A stretch of 64,000 nucleotides of DNA from Saccharothrix sp. NRRL B-16314 (GTDB taxonomy: Bacteria; Actinomycetota; Actinomycetes; Mycobacteriales; Pseudonocardiaceae), in contig NZ_JNXC01000001.1 of NCBI RefSeq assembly GCF_000716595.1, positions 806,001-870,000 on the forward strand, given 5' to 3'. This document shows, in pieces, positions 35,715 to 45,375 of the stretch. Numbering within the stretch: the first letter of the stretch is position 1; every line of letters starts with the position of its first letter. The notes under the pieces were generated by a model, which saw nothing but the letters and a program-made list of their open reading frames with translations, searched no databases and had not been told where the DNA came from. The position numbers and the translations under genes are program-made.

Positions 35715-38450
35715 GTGATCGGGTTCGAAGTCCTCGGCGAGCTCCGGGTCAGCGTGGACGACCGCGAGGTGCCGGTGCCGGCCGGGCTCTGCCGCGTCCT
35801 GCTGGCCGCGCTGCTCCTGCGGGCGGGCGAGGTCGTGCCCGCGGACCGGTTGGTCGACTGGCTGTGGGACGGCGCGCCGCCGAACCCGGCGCGGGCCAAG
35901 GCGACGCTCCAGATGACCGTGACCCGGCTGCGCCAGGCGCTGGGCGACGCGAACGTGATCCGCACCGCCGAAGCCGGGTACGTCGCCGACGTCCCACCGG
36001 GCAGCCTCGACCTCCACCGGTACCGCGCGCTGGTGGACGAGGGGCGTTACGCCGACGCGCTCGCCGTGTGGCGGGGCGACCCGCTGCCGGACGTGCGGTC
36101 GGACACCCTCCACGGCGAGGAGGTCGCGCCACTGCTGGAACACCGCCTCGACGTGTTGGCGCAGCGGGTCGACGTCGACCTGGACGCCGGGCGGGCCCGT
36201 GAGGTGGTGGCGGAACTGCGCGTCCTCACCCGGCGGCACCCGTTGCGCGAGAAGTTCTGGGCGCAGCTGATGCTGGCCCTCTACCGGTCGGATCGGCAGG
36301 CGGAAGCGCTGGCCGTCTACGAAGAGGTGCGCACGTACCTGGCCGACGAACTCGGCGCCGACCCCGGTCCGGCCTTGCGCGGCCTCCACCAGCGCATCCT
36401 GGAACACGGATCGGCCGGTTCCGCGCCGCGCGACGGGGTGCCGCGCCAACTGCCCGCGCCGCCGCGCGTCTTCATCGGACGCCGGCAGGCGCTCGTGGAC
36501 CTGGACGCCGCTGTGCCGGACCCCGCCGCCGAGTCCGGCTCCGCGGTGGTGATCTCGGCGATCAACGGCACGGCGGGGATCGGCAAGACGGCGCTCGCGG
36601 TGCACTGGGCGCACCGGGTCGCGCACCGGTTCCCCGACGGCCAGCTCTACACCAACCTGCGCGGGTTCGACCCGTCCGGGCAGCCGGCATCGCCGACGGA
36701 CGTGCTGCGCGGGTTCCTGGAAGCGCTCGACGTGCCACCCGGCCGGATACCGCAGACCGTGGACGCGCAGGCGTCGCTGTACCGGAGCCTGCTCGCCGAC
36801 CGGTCGGTGCTGGTGGTCCTGGACAACGCCCGCGACGCCGACCAGGTCCGCCCCCTGCTGCCGGGCACCCCCGGCTGCCTGGTGGTGGTCACGAGCCGGA
36901 GCAGGCTCACCGGTCTGGTCGTCCAGGAAGGCGCCCGGCCCGTCCCGCTCGACCTGATGGACCGCGACGAGGCCGTCGCGCTGCTGGAAGCGGGCGTCGG
37001 CAAGGCCAGGTCGACCGCCGACCCGCGCTCGGTGGACCGACTCGTCACCTGGTGCGGTGGCCTGCCGCTGGCACTCGCGGTGGTTGCGGCGCGCACGGCG
37101 GTCGAGCCGGCCGCGTCGCTGCGGGCCTTCGCGGCCGAGCCGGCGGCCGACCGGAGCCGGCTCGACGCGCTGGACACCGGCGACCGGTCGACGTCCGTCC
37201 GCGACGTCTTCTCGTGGTCCTACAAGTACTTGAGCGACCCCGCCGCCCGCGTGTTCCGGCTGCTCGGCCTCCACCCCGGACCCGACATCTCGCCGGCCAC
37301 CACCGCGAGCCTCGCGGCGCTCCCGTTCGCCGAGGCGCGCCGCGCCCTCGTGGAGCTGGCGCACGCCAACCTGATCTCCGAGCACACGCCGGGCCGCTAC
37401 GCGGTCCACGACCTGCTCCGCAGCTATGCCGCGGACCAAGCCGACGCGGAGCACACCGCCGCCGAGATCCACGAGGCGCGTGGCCGGTTGCTCGACCACA
37501 TCGCGCACACCGCCGAGCAGGCCGACAAGGTGGTCTTCCCGCAGCGGGAGCCGGTGGCGCTGCCACCCGCCAGACCGGGAGTGGGCCCGGAACCCGCCGA
37601 GTCGCACGCCGCGGCCATGGCCTGGTACCGCACCGAGTTGTGCACGTTGCTCGCCGCCACCCACTACGCGGCCGAGCACGGGTTCGACGCCCACGCGTGG
37701 TTGATCCCCCGGTTCATGGCGGCGTTCTGCCACGCGAGCGGGCACTGGCCGGAGTGGGTGGAGGTCTGCCGGGAAGGGCTCGGCGCGGCGGAACGGCTGG
37801 GCGACGTCCGGGGGCGGGCGGACATGCACCGCGGCCTCGGACGCGCCGCCTCGCTGCTGCACCGCTGGGACGAGGCCGAGGACCACCTCAACGCCGCCCT
37901 GGACCTGTTCCGGGAGGCCGGTGACCGGGTGTCCGAGGCGTACGCACTGGTCAACCTGAGCGCCTGCTACGAGCTGCGCGGCATACCGGCCGAGTCGCTG
38001 CCGCGGCAACTGCGCGCGCTGGAGCTGTTCCGGGAACTCGGTCACGTGCACGGTCAGGCGCGAGCACTCACGTCGAGCGGGTACAGCTACCTCCTGCTCG
38101 GCCGGTACGAAGAGGCCGTCCGGTTCGCCGCGGACGCGATCGGGCTGTACGAGCACCTGACCGACATGCCCGGCCACGCCGCCGCGACCGAAAACCTGGG
38201 GATGGCCTACCGCGAGCTGGGCCGGCTGGAGGAAGCCCTGACCGTGCAGCGGAAGGCGGTGGAGCTGTTCGCGCGGTCGGGTGACCGCTACTACGAGGCG
38301 GGCTCGTGGCGCGAACTCGGCGAGACCCACCGCCGCGCTGGCGACCTCGACGCCGCACGCGCCGCCCTGCGCAACGCGCTGACCGCCTTCGAGGAGCTGC
38401 ACCACCCCCACGCCGACGAGGTACGACGTGAACTCGAAGGCCTGCGGTGA
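35715..38450 (+). CDS. AfsR-type regulator 3 (wHTH-BTAD-NB-ARC-TPR)
   Basis: The 911-residue paralogue starts VIGFEVLGELRVSVDDREV. The NB-ARC P-loop is GTAGIGKT (285-292), preceded by 'VVISAIN', as in regulator 1, to which it is closest in the ATPase region; 'FSWSYKYLSDPAARVFRLLGLHPG' is the winged-helix/HD-like part. The C-terminal third holds TPR repeats. The ribosome-binding site is weak, and an in-frame start at 35643 cannot be excluded. The 105-nt gap from regulator 2 lacks the CTCAC element, so it may be read from the upstream promoter. Confidence 0.88.
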   Translation: MIGFEVLGELRVSVDDREVPVPAGLCRVLLAALLLRAGEVVPADRLVDWLWDGAPPNPARAKATLQMTVTRLRQALGDANVIRTAEAGYVADVPPGSLDLHRYRALVDEGRYADALAVWRGDPLPDVRSDTLHGEEVAPLLEHRLDVLAQRVDVDLDAGRAREVVAELRVLTRRHPLREKFWAQLMLALYRSDRQAEALAVYEEVRTYLADELGADPGPALRGLHQRILEHGSAGSAPRDGVPRQLPAPPRVFIGRRQALVDLDAAVPDPAAESGSAVVISAINGTAGIGKTALAVHWAHRVAHRFPDGQLYTNLRGFDPSGQPASPTDVLRGFLEALDVPPGRIPQTVDAQASLYRSLLADRSVLVVLDNARDADQVRPLLPGTPGCLVVVTSRSRLTGLVVQEGARPVPLDLMDRDEAVALLEAGVGKARSTADPRSVDRLVTWCGGLPLALAVVAARTAVEPAASLRAFAAEPAADRSRLDALDTGDRSTSVRDVFSWSYKYLSDPAARVFRLLGLHPGPDISPATTASLAALPFAEARRALVELAHANLISEHTPGRYAVHDLLRSYAADQADAEHTAAEIHEARGRLLDHIAHTAEQADKVVFPQREPVALPPARPGVGPEPAESHAAAMAWYRTELCTLLAATHYAAEHGFDAHAWLIPRFMAAFCHASGHWPEWVEVCREGLGAAERLGDVRGRADMHRGLGRAASLLHRWDEAEDHLNAALDLFREAGDRVSEAYALVNLSACYELRGIPAESLPRQLRALELFRELGHVHGQARALTSSGYSYLLLGRYEEAVRFAADAIGLYEHLTDMPGHAAATENLGMAYRELGRLEEALTVQRKAVELFARSGDRYYEAGSWRELGETHRRAGDLDAARAALRNALTAFEELHHPHADEVRRELEGLR

Positions 38451-38549
38451 TCCCGTGCGGGCGTCGGGGGCCGGTAGTGGCAGGTAGCCGCGTTCCACGT
38501 TCTCGCGCCACGGGCGAAAGTCGTAAAGTGGGGTTGTCCTAGGAGGGGT

Positions 38550-41519
38550 ATGGCGACTCGGTTCACGGCACCGGGGCTCGCCGCACCTCCGGCACAGCAG
38601 TCGTCCTCCTCCACCGCCGTCCCCGCTTCGCCGGGTCGGACGCGGTTCAACGTGCTGGGCCCGCTGGAGGTCTGGCACGACGGTGCGCGGCTGACGATCC
38701 CGGCGGGTCGGGCGCGGGTGCTGCTGGCGACGTTGTTGTTGCGCGCCAACCAGCCCGTCGCGGTCGACACCCTGGTCGACCGGTTGTGGGAGGACGGCGC
38801 GCCGAACCCGGACCGGGCCAAGGCGACGTTGCAGATGGTGGTCCGGCGGCTGCGCCAGGCCCTGGGCACCGCGAACGTGGTCCGCACGGTCACGCACGGG
38901 TACGTCGCCGACGTCGAGCCGGAATCGCTCGACCTGCACCGCTTCCGCCGGCTCGCGGCGAACGGCGAGTACGCCGAAGCGCTCGCGCTGTGGCGGGGCG
39001 AGCCCCTGTCGGACGTGCGGTCCGACGTCCTGCACACGGCGGAGGTCGAGCCGCTGCTGGAGGAGCGGCTGGTCGTCCTCGAACGCCGGATCGAGGTGGA
39101 CCTCGCGGCGGGCCGGTTCGGCGGGCTCGTGCCCCAACTGCGCTCGCTGACCAGGGCGTACCCGTTGCGCGAGCGGTTCTGGGGCCAGTTGGTGCTCGCC
39201 CTGCACGGCAGCGACCAGCAGGCCGAGGCGCTGGCCGCGTTCCGCACCGTGCGCCGGCTGCTGGCCGACGAGCTGGGCGTCGACCCGAGCGAGTACCTGC
39301 GGGCCGTGCACCGCACCGTGCTGGTCGGTGGCGCGGAGCCGGCGCACGCGCTCAAACCGTGGACCGCCCTGTGCCAGCTGCCACCCGACACGGCCGACTT
39401 CATCGGGCGCGACGACCTCTGCGCGGAAGCGACGGCGCTGCTCACCGGCGACCCGTCGGGAACGGCCGTGCCGGTGGTGGCGATCACCGGTGCGCCCGGC
39501 ACCGGCAAGAGCACCCTGACGATCCGGGTCGCGCACGCGCTGCGGGCCCGCTTCCCGGACGGGCAGCTCTTCGTCCGGCTGGACGGCGCCGGCGCCGCAC
39601 CGCGCGACCCCGCCGAGGTGCTGGCCGAGCTGCTGACGGCGGTCGGCCTCAACCCCACCGCCATGCCGGACCGGCTGGAGACCCGCGCCGCCGCGTTCCG
39701 GTCCCGCATCGCCGACCGCGCGGTGCTCCTCGTCCTGGACGACGCGGCCGGCTTCGAGCAGGTGCGGCACCTCCTGCCGGGCACCGCGAGCAGCGCCGTG
39801 CTGATCAGCAGCCGGCACCAACTGGGCGGCCTGCCGGGCATCCGCCCGCTCCGGGTGCCACCGCTGGCCGCTCCGTCGGGTCTCGCCCTGCTGTCGCGGA
39901 TGATCGGCGAACGCCGGGTGGCGGCGGAGGCCTCGGCCGCGGCGGCGATCGTGGAGGCGTGCGGAGGCTTGCCGCTGGCCCTGCGGATCGTCGGCGCCAG
40001 GTTGGCCGCGCGCCAGTCGTTGCCGCTGACCAAGCTGGCCGACCGGCTCGCCGACGAGCGCCGCAGGCTGGACGAGCTGGCCGCGGGCGACCTGGAGGTC
40101 CGGGCCAGCCTGGAGCTGAGCTACGAGGCCCTGCCGCCCGACGCCGCGCTGGCGTTCCGCCGGCTCGGCCTCCTCGGCGCGTCCGACGTGGCGTCCTGGG
40201 TGGTCAAGGCGCTCACCGGCCTGGACGACCCGGAGCAGGTCGTCGAGCAGCTGGTCGAGGCCAACCTCCTGGAGGACGTGGGCCGCGACGCGACCGGCGA
40301 ACCGCGCTACCGGCTGCACGACATCCTCGCCGTCTACGCCGCCGAGCTGGGCGAGGACGACGAAGGCGGCGCCGCCGCCCTGCGCGACTACGTCGACACG
40401 TTGACGACCCTGGCGGACGCCGCGTGCGAACGACTGGCCGTGAGCGTGGACGAGCTGCCGATGCTCCCGTTCGCGCCGTCGGAGGTCCTCGCGCCGTGCG
40501 AGGTCGAGCGGCTGACCGCGGACGGCGTCAAGTGGCTGCTGGTCGAACAGGTCCAGCTCGAACGCGCGATCGAGACGGCGTGCCGCCGCGGCTGGGGGGT
40601 GGCGGCGGACGCGGTCTACGAACGCACCATCAGGTACCTCGACATCTACATCCCGACCGAGCGGGTGGTGGAGCTGGCCGAACTGGTCCGCGACACCGTG
40701 CGCGCCGAGGGCGACTCCCCGCTGGCCTGGCGCGTCGAGTACCACCGGGCGGTGCAGCTGCTCAAGCGGTCCGTGGAGGACGGCCTGCTGCGCACGCTGG
40801 AGGCGTGCACCGAGGCGTACCGCCGGCACGGCGACGCGGTGGCGGAGGCCATCGCCCTGGCATCGCTCGCGCACTACCGCCACATGAGCGGCGAGGAGCC
40901 GGGGATCGACCTGGCCCGCCGCGCCGTCGAGGTGGCGAAGCGCAGCGGTTCCCGGACCGCCTACTGCTCGACCGTGCGGGAACTCGCGCTGATGCTCGGT
41001 GAACTGGGCCAGTACGCGGAAGCGCTGGTGTACTTCGACGAGGCGCTGGACATCTGCCGCGAGCTCGGGCTGACGCTGCCCGAGGTTCAAGTGCACTACG
41101 GCGTCGCCCGCTGCGCGCTGGACAACGACGACCTGGCGCGGGCGGTCCGGGCGATGGACCGGGCGATGGAACTCGTCACGGTGGTCGACGACCCGAGGGG
41201 TGTCGGGTACGTGACCAACCTCGCCGGCCGGGTGAAGGTGGCCACCGGCGACCACACCGAGGGCGTCCGGCTCGCCGCCAGGTCGTACCAGATCTTCGTC
41301 GAGATCGGGGAGGGCATCGGCGCCGCGAACGCCGTCGCGTCCATGGCCGAGGGCTACCTGGCGCTGGGCCGGCCGGACGACGCGGTGCTCGTGCTGGAAC
41401 CGGCCCTGCGCGAGTACCGGCACGTGGGAGCGGCCCGCGCGATCGAGCGGATGGAGCAGGCCTACGAACACGCCACGGCGGCGATCGCCCGACCAGCCGA
41501 CCGGGCAGCCCGTCCGTGA
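38550..41519 (+). CDS. AfsR-type regulator 4 (wHTH-BTAD-NB-ARC-TPR)
   Basis: The longest paralogue, 989 residues, with a Ser/Pro/Ala-rich N-terminal extension of about 32 residues before 'FNVLGPLEVWHDGARLTI'. The P-loop is GAPGTGKS (314-321). The C-terminal half (about 600-989) is helical and TPR-like but shares less with regulators 1-3. ATG 38550 has TAGGAGGGG immediately upstream. TAAAGT at 38524-38529 may be a -10 element. It is followed after 44 nt by the Hsp70-like ESX gene. Confidence 0.89.
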   Translation: MATRFTAPGLAAPPAQQSSSSTAVPASPGRTRFNVLGPLEVWHDGARLTIPAGRARVLLATLLLRANQPVAVDTLVDRLWEDGAPNPDRAKATLQMVVRRLRQALGTANVVRTVTHGYVADVEPESLDLHRFRRLAANGEYAEALALWRGEPLSDVRSDVLHTAEVEPLLEERLVVLERRIEVDLAAGRFGGLVPQLRSLTRAYPLRERFWGQLVLALHGSDQQAEALAAFRTVRRLLADELGVDPSEYLRAVHRTVLVGGAEPAHALKPWTALCQLPPDTADFIGRDDLCAEATALLTGDPSGTAVPVVAITGAPGTGKSTLTIRVAHALRARFPDGQLFVRLDGAGAAPRDPAEVLAELLTAVGLNPTAMPDRLETRAAAFRSRIADRAVLLVLDDAAGFEQVRHLLPGTASSAVLISSRHQLGGLPGIRPLRVPPLAAPSGLALLSRMIGERRVAAEASAAAAIVEACGGLPLALRIVGARLAARQSLPLTKLADRLADERRRLDELAAGDLEVRASLELSYEALPPDAALAFRRLGLLGASDVASWVVKALTGLDDPEQVVEQLVEANLLEDVGRDATGEPRYRLHDILAVYAAELGEDDEGGAAALRDYVDTLTTLADAACERLAVSVDELPMLPFAPSEVLAPCEVERLTADGVKWLLVEQVQLERAIETACRRGWGVAADAVYERTIRYLDIYIPTERVVELAELVRDTVRAEGDSPLAWRVEYHRAVQLLKRSVEDGLLRTLEACTEAYRRHGDAVAEAIALASLAHYRHMSGEEPGIDLARRAVEVAKRSGSRTAYCSTVRELALMLGELGQYAEALVYFDEALDICRELGLTLPEVQVHYGVARCALDNDDLARAVRAMDRAMELVTVVDDPRGVGYVTNLAGRVKVATGDHTEGVRLAARSYQIFVEIGEGIGAANAVASMAEGYLALGRPDDAVLVLEPALREYRHVGAARAIERMEQAYEHATAAIARPADRAARP

Positions 41520-41563
41520 GGTATGCATATGCGAGCCCGCCCCGGCCGACGAGGGGATGACGG

Positions 41564-43408
41564 ATGAGCTTGCACGTGGCGGTGGACTTCGGCACGTCCA
41601 GCACCTGCGTCGCCATGTCCCTGCACGGCCGTGAACCGCAGGTCGTCGTGGTCGACGGCCAGCCGATCGTGCCGTCGGCGGTGTTCGCCGCCGCGGACGG
41701 CACGCTGTTCGTCGGCCAGGAGGCGGAACGCCAGGCCGCCGTGGACCCGTCCCGCTACGAGCCGCACCCCAAGCGCCGCATCGACGAGGGCGAGCTGCTG
41801 CTCGGCACCAGCGTGCTGCCCGTGGCCGACGTGGTGCGGGCCGTGCTGACCAGGGCCGTGGACGAGGCGCGGCGCGTCGCCGGCGGCGCGCGGGTCGACC
41901 TGCTGGTGCTCACCCACCCCGCCGACTGGGGCGCGATCCGGACCCGCGTCCTCCTGCAAGCCGCCCGCGGGCTCGGCCAGGAACTCCGCCTGGTGCCCGA
42001 GCCGGTCGCGGCGGCCGTGTTCCACTCGGCGACCCACGCCATCCAGGACGGCGCGGCGCTGGCCGTGCTCGACCTGGGCGGCGGCACGGTCGACGCCAGC
42101 GTGATCGCCCGCCAGGGCAGCGCGTTCCGGGTGCTCGCCACCAAGGGCGATCCCGGCTTCGGCGGCGCGGACGTCGACCAGGCCCTGCTGGAGCACGTCG
42201 GGTCGCTGGTCTCGCCGGGCGACCCGGACGCGTGGCAGCAGCTCGTCGAAGGTCGGGAGATGACCGACCGCCGCAAGCGCCGGGTGCTGCGCCAGGACGT
42301 GCGCGGCGCGAAGGAGACGCTGTCCCGGCACGCCTACACCGACGTGCCGATGCCGCCACCGTTCGCCGACGCCCACGTCACCAGGACCGACCTGGAACGC
42401 CTCATCAGCGCGCCGCTCAACCGCGCCGCCGCGCTGGTCGTGACGGCCGTCCGTGACGCCGGGCTCGACCCGCGCGGCCTGGCCGGCGTGTTCCTGGTCG
42501 GCGGGTCGAGCCGCATCCCGCTGGTCGCCCGGCTGGTCCTGGACCAGTCCGGTGTGGTGCCGACGAGCATCGACCAGCCCGAGACCGTGGTGGCCCGCGG
42601 CGCGCTGCGGGCGGTGAGCGTCGACCCGTTGCGCACCGGCGCGCTGCCACCGGGTGGCGGCGACGTCACCCGGAAGATCACCGACGGCCAGGCGACCCGG
42701 AAGATCACCCGGCGGATCACGCCGCCGTCACCGCCGTCCGGGTTCGCGCAGCCCTACTTCCCACCGCCGTCCACCCGACCGGCCTCGACCGGACCGGCGT
42801 CCACCGGTGCGGCGACCCCCCGACCGGCGCCTCGCAAGAACCGGGCGCCGCTGATCGTGACGATCGTCGTCGCGGTGCTCGCGGTCGCCGGCGCCTCCGT
42901 GGCGTTCGCGCTCAGCAGGGGCGGCCCGGGAGCCGGCGGGCAGACCACCGCGCCGCCGACCACCACCCCGTCGGCCGAGGGCAAGACCGTCGCCCAGTAC
43001 GACTACAGCTTCGTCGCGCCGACGGGCTGGCAGCAGACCGGCGGTCAGGTCGAGACCCGCAAGGTGCTGCTCAAGCCCGAATCGGCGGAATCCGAGCTGG
43101 ACGTCATCGCGGTCGAGGAGCGCAAGCTCACCTATGACGCCACCAAGGACCGGACCCGCGCCGAAACGGAGTTGCGCGGCCAGTACGACGCGCGGGAGAA
43201 CGTGTCCGGTTTCGACGCTTCCGCCGACTTCGCGGCCAAGGATGTCGTTTACTACCGGGAAGAGGCGGGCCCGGCCACCATCGACTGGTACGTGCTGTTC
43301 CAGGACGAGGTGCAGGTCAGCGTCGGTTGCCAGTACCCGGAGGGCGGGCGCGACCGGGTCCGCCCCGCGTGCGAGCAGGTCGTCCGCACGCTGACCGTGA
43401 CCAGCTGA
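41564..43408 (+). CDS. Hsp70-like type VII secretion-associated protein (Rv3446c-type)
   Basis: The 614-residue protein has an actin-fold/Hsp70 nucleotide-binding domain (about 1-350), with phosphate-1 'DFGTSSTCVAMS', phosphate-2 'LDLGGGTVDASV' and adenosine motif 'LVGGSSRIPLVARL'. A Pro/Thr-rich linker, one transmembrane helix (about 428-450) and an extracytoplasmic domain follow, resembling the C-terminal Rv3446c-type family named for the ESX-4 locus. No Hsp70 substrate-binding domain is present. The ATG at 41564 follows GAGGGGATGACGG. Its position, shortly before esxU/esxT, matches mycobacterial ESX-4. Confidence 0.88.
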   Translation: MSLHVAVDFGTSSTCVAMSLHGREPQVVVVDGQPIVPSAVFAAADGTLFVGQEAERQAAVDPSRYEPHPKRRIDEGELLLGTSVLPVADVVRAVLTRAVDEARRVAGGARVDLLVLTHPADWGAIRTRVLLQAARGLGQELRLVPEPVAAAVFHSATHAIQDGAALAVLDLGGGTVDASVIARQGSAFRVLATKGDPGFGGADVDQALLEHVGSLVSPGDPDAWQQLVEGREMTDRRKRRVLRQDVRGAKETLSRHAYTDVPMPPPFADAHVTRTDLERLISAPLNRAAALVVTAVRDAGLDPRGLAGVFLVGGSSRIPLVARLVLDQSGVVPTSIDQPETVVARGALRAVSVDPLRTGALPPGGGDVTRKITDGQATRKITRRITPPSPPSGFAQPYFPPPSTRPASTGPASTGAATPRPAPRKNRAPLIVTIVVAVLAVAGASVAFALSRGGPGAGGQTTAPPTTTPSAEGKTVAQYDYSFVAPTGWQQTGGQVETRKVLLKPESAESELDVIAVEERKLTYDATKDRTRAETELRGQYDARENVSGFDASADFAAKDVVYYREEAGPATIDWYVLFQDEVQVSVGCQYPEGGRDRVRPACEQVVRTLTVTS

Positions 43409-43424
43409 CTTTGTGGGGATTGTG

Positions 43425-43847
43425 ATGACCGGCATCCCGGAGGCGTTCGCCCGGTTCCGCTCGGACCTCGACGCCGCGGTGACCAGGGGGCGGCGCGCGG
43501 CAGCCGCCGCCGGCGCGAAGAACGCGGCCCAGCGCGAGCGCAACCGGGAGCTGGCCGAGCAGGCCAAGGCGCGGCAGGTCCGGCCGGACCGGCACGCGGC
43601 CACGTCACCCGACGTCCAGCGCGTCGCCACCGGCTTCCGCCGGCACCAGGGGCTGCCCGTCGAGGAACTGCCGCCGGCCGCCGAACTGCTCGCGCCGGAG
43701 AAATCGCGAGAGCAAACGGACGCAAATGCAAATGCGGTCCCGGAACGGCCGGTGCTCGGTTCCCGCGCAGTAGCGGGCCCGAGCGGTCAACTGCCCCCCG
43801 AAGGTGGCGATGACGAGGACTTTTCGCAAGCGCGAATCCTCTACTGA
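43425..43847 (+). CDS. Small charged protein with acidic C-terminal motif
   Basis: The 140-residue protein has a predicted helical, Arg/Ala/Gln-rich N-terminal half (about 5-60) and a disordered Pro-rich middle, ending DDEDFSQARILY. No family is recognised. The ending resembles that of the protein at 51648 (DDDDDLSGQSWLT), which also sits next to WXG100-type genes, so a conserved C-terminal motif is possible. ATG 43425 (MTGIPEAF) is preferred; GTG codons at 43422 and 43413 are alternatives. It follows the Hsp70-like gene by 16 nt. Confidence 0.7.
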   Translation: MTGIPEAFARFRSDLDAAVTRGRRAAAAAGAKNAAQRERNRELAEQAKARQVRPDRHAATSPDVQRVATGFRRHQGLPVEELPPAAELLAPEKSREQTDANANAVPERPVLGSRAVAGPSGQLPPEGGDDEDFSQARILY

Positions 43848-43991
43848 CGCGGTTCCGCCACCCATGCGTTTACAACCGCAACTACTTCCGAAGAAGTCGG
43901 GACAACGTGGAACCGGCCGTGGGAGGGTCTGCGTCGTAAGAGGCGTACGAACGAGAACGCCTGATCACTTCGACCTAGGGGGTCGCACCCA

Positions 43992-44306
43992 ATGGCTGGT
44001 TTCGAGACCGGACATGAGGAACTTGTCAACGCCGGCAAGGACATCGTCAGCACGAACGAGTCCGTTCAGGGCATCCTGACCCAGCTCCAGGGCACCATCG
44101 ACGGTCTCTCGGGTGTCTGGTCCGGTCAGGCCGCCCTCGCGTTCAACACCATGATGGAGCGGTTCCGCGAGGACGCCGACAAGCTGCAGAAGGCGCTGCT
44201 CGACATCGCCGAGCAGATGAGCGGCAGCGCGGCGACCTACCTCCAGCAGGAAGTAGAGCAGGCGCAGGAGATGTCCCAGATCATGGGCCGTCTCGGCGGC
44301 GCGTGA
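43992..44306 (+). CDS. esxU: WXG100 protein EsxU-like
   Basis: A 104-residue helical hairpin with W43-S-G45 at the turn and the export motif Y83-LQQ-E87 near the end of the second helix. By order (Hsp70-like gene, this gene, second WXG100 gene, rplM) it corresponds to EsxU of ESX-4. It probably forms a 1:1 heterodimer with the following gene product and is secreted through EccC. The 144-nt leader contains a short inverted repeat (ACTTC CGAA GAAGT, near 43884) but no clear promoter. Confidence 0.88.
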   Translation: MAGFETGHEELVNAGKDIVSTNESVQGILTQLQGTIDGLSGVWSGQAALAFNTMMERFREDADKLQKALLDIAEQMSGSAATYLQQEVEQAQEMSQIMGRLGGA

Positions 44307-44384
44307 TCGCGGATTTCTGCACTTTGTCCGTCAGTTCGTTCCACCTGCTTTCTGCTTTCTTGACTCCACATCCGAGGGGAAACC

Positions 44385-44678
44385 ATGGACACCAACCAGA
44401 TCAAGGTCAGCTTCGCTGAGCTGGGCAACGCCGCCAACGACATCAGCTCGCAGGCGAGCAAGGTCCAGTCGGAGCTCGACAACCTGAAGGACCGCCTGAA
44501 CCCGGTCATCGCGCAGTGGCAGGGTGGCGCCAGCGAGGCGTACCAGCAGGCCCAGACGGCGTGGGACCAGTCCGCCGCCGGCCTCCAGCAGGTGCTCGCC
44601 CAGGTCGGCACCGCGGTCGCCGCGGCCACCGAGGCGTACCAGGCCGCCGAGAACAAGAACCGCGGTCGCTGGGGCTGA
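44385..44678 (+). CDS. esxT: WXG100 protein EsxT-like
   Basis: A 97-residue WXG100 protein with W45-Q-G47 and export motif Y85-QAA-E89. The N-terminal 'IKVSFAELGNAANDI' and position directly before rplM match EsxT. It is the partner of the preceding EsxU-like protein. GAGGGGAAACC precedes the ATG. A strong hairpin terminates the transcript 16 nt after the stop. Confidence 0.9.
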   Translation: MDTNQIKVSFAELGNAANDISSQASKVQSELDNLKDRLNPVIAQWQGGASEAYQQAQTAWDQSAAGLQQVLAQVGTAVAAATEAYQAAENKNRGRWG

Positions 44679-44693
44679 GCCCAGGCCACCTTC

Positions 44694-44728
44694 GCGGGCC
44701 CCGGGATCCTCGAGGATCCGGGGCCCGC
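44694..44728 (+). terminator. Intrinsic terminator after esxT
   Basis: A 15-bp stem with one bulged G (44694-44709 with 44714-44728) and TCGA loop. It separates the ESX genes from the rplM promoter. Confidence 0.85.
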
Positions 44729-44772
44729 AGCCGTGTTCCCGGCCTGTTCCAGCCGGTTTCGGAGGGGTCGTT

Positions 44773-44802
44773 TTGACCCGCCCCGACCCCAACCGGTATC
44801 TT
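44773..44802 (+). promoter_or_regulatory. Probable promoter of rplM-rpsI
   Basis: TTGACC (44773-44778), an 18-nt spacer and TATCTT (44797-44802) form a good housekeeping promoter. It would give a leader of about 120 nt before rplM. Confidence 0.6.
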
Positions 44803-44931
44803 CCTACGTTGTTGTGCGGTATCTGGTTCGCACTATGCGTTCCTCGTGTTCTGGTCCTCTGCCCACCTGGGGTCTCTGGCCTGAGCAACCGCCGCAATGA
44901 CCCCAGACGCAAGTGACGACGAGGTAGACCC

Positions 44932-45375
44932 GTGCGCACGTACAGCCCGAAGCCCGGCGAGGTGACCCGAACCTGGCACGTGATCGACGCCCAGGACGTG
45001 GTGCTCGGTCGGCTCGCCACCCAGGCCGCGACGCTGCTGCGCGGCAAGCACAAGCCGACTTACGCACCACACGTTGACACCGGTGACTTCGTCATCGTCA
45101 TCAACGCGGACAAGGTGGCGTTGACCGGCAAGAAGCGTGATCAGGAGTTCGTGTACCGGCACTCCGGTTTTCCGGGCGGCCTGAGCCAGCGCTCGTTCGG
45201 TGAGGTGCTCGACACCCGTGCCGACCGCCTGGTCGAGAAGGCGATCAAGGGCATGCTGCCCAAGAACCGCCTCGGCCGCGCGATCGCGGGCAAGCTCAAG
45301 GTCTACACGGGCCCGAACCACCCGCACGCTGCCCAGCAGCCGCAGCCGTTCGAGATCAAGAAGGTCGCCCAGTGA
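44932..45375 (+). CDS. rplM: 50S ribosomal protein L13
   Basis: Early-assembly large-subunit protein of 147 residues starting with GTG ([20 protein letters not shown]). The family signature is visible around '[31 protein letters not shown]'. It overlaps rpsI by four bases (GTGA), the usual L13-S9 operon. Confidence 0.97.
   Translation: MRTYSPKPGEVTRTWHVIDAQDVVLGRLATQAATLLRGKHKPTYAPHVDTGDFVIVINADKVALTGKKRDQEFVYRHSGFPGGLSQRSFGEVLDTRADRLVEKAIKGMLPKNRLGRAIAGKLKVYTGPNHPHAAQQPQPFEIKKVAQ

Noticed and set aside
32916..41528. A 2870-codon open frame on the minus strand
   Set aside because: It lies exactly antisense to three AfsR-type genes and part of a fourth; the residue composition (Arg/His/Gln/Val-rich, no domains) is the mirror of GC-biased codons. 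No ribosome-binding site or homology is seen.
41520..41563. Palindromic TATGCATATGC before the Hsp70-like gene as an operator
   Set aside because: Too short and AT-symmetric to distinguish from chance; no second copy in the window.
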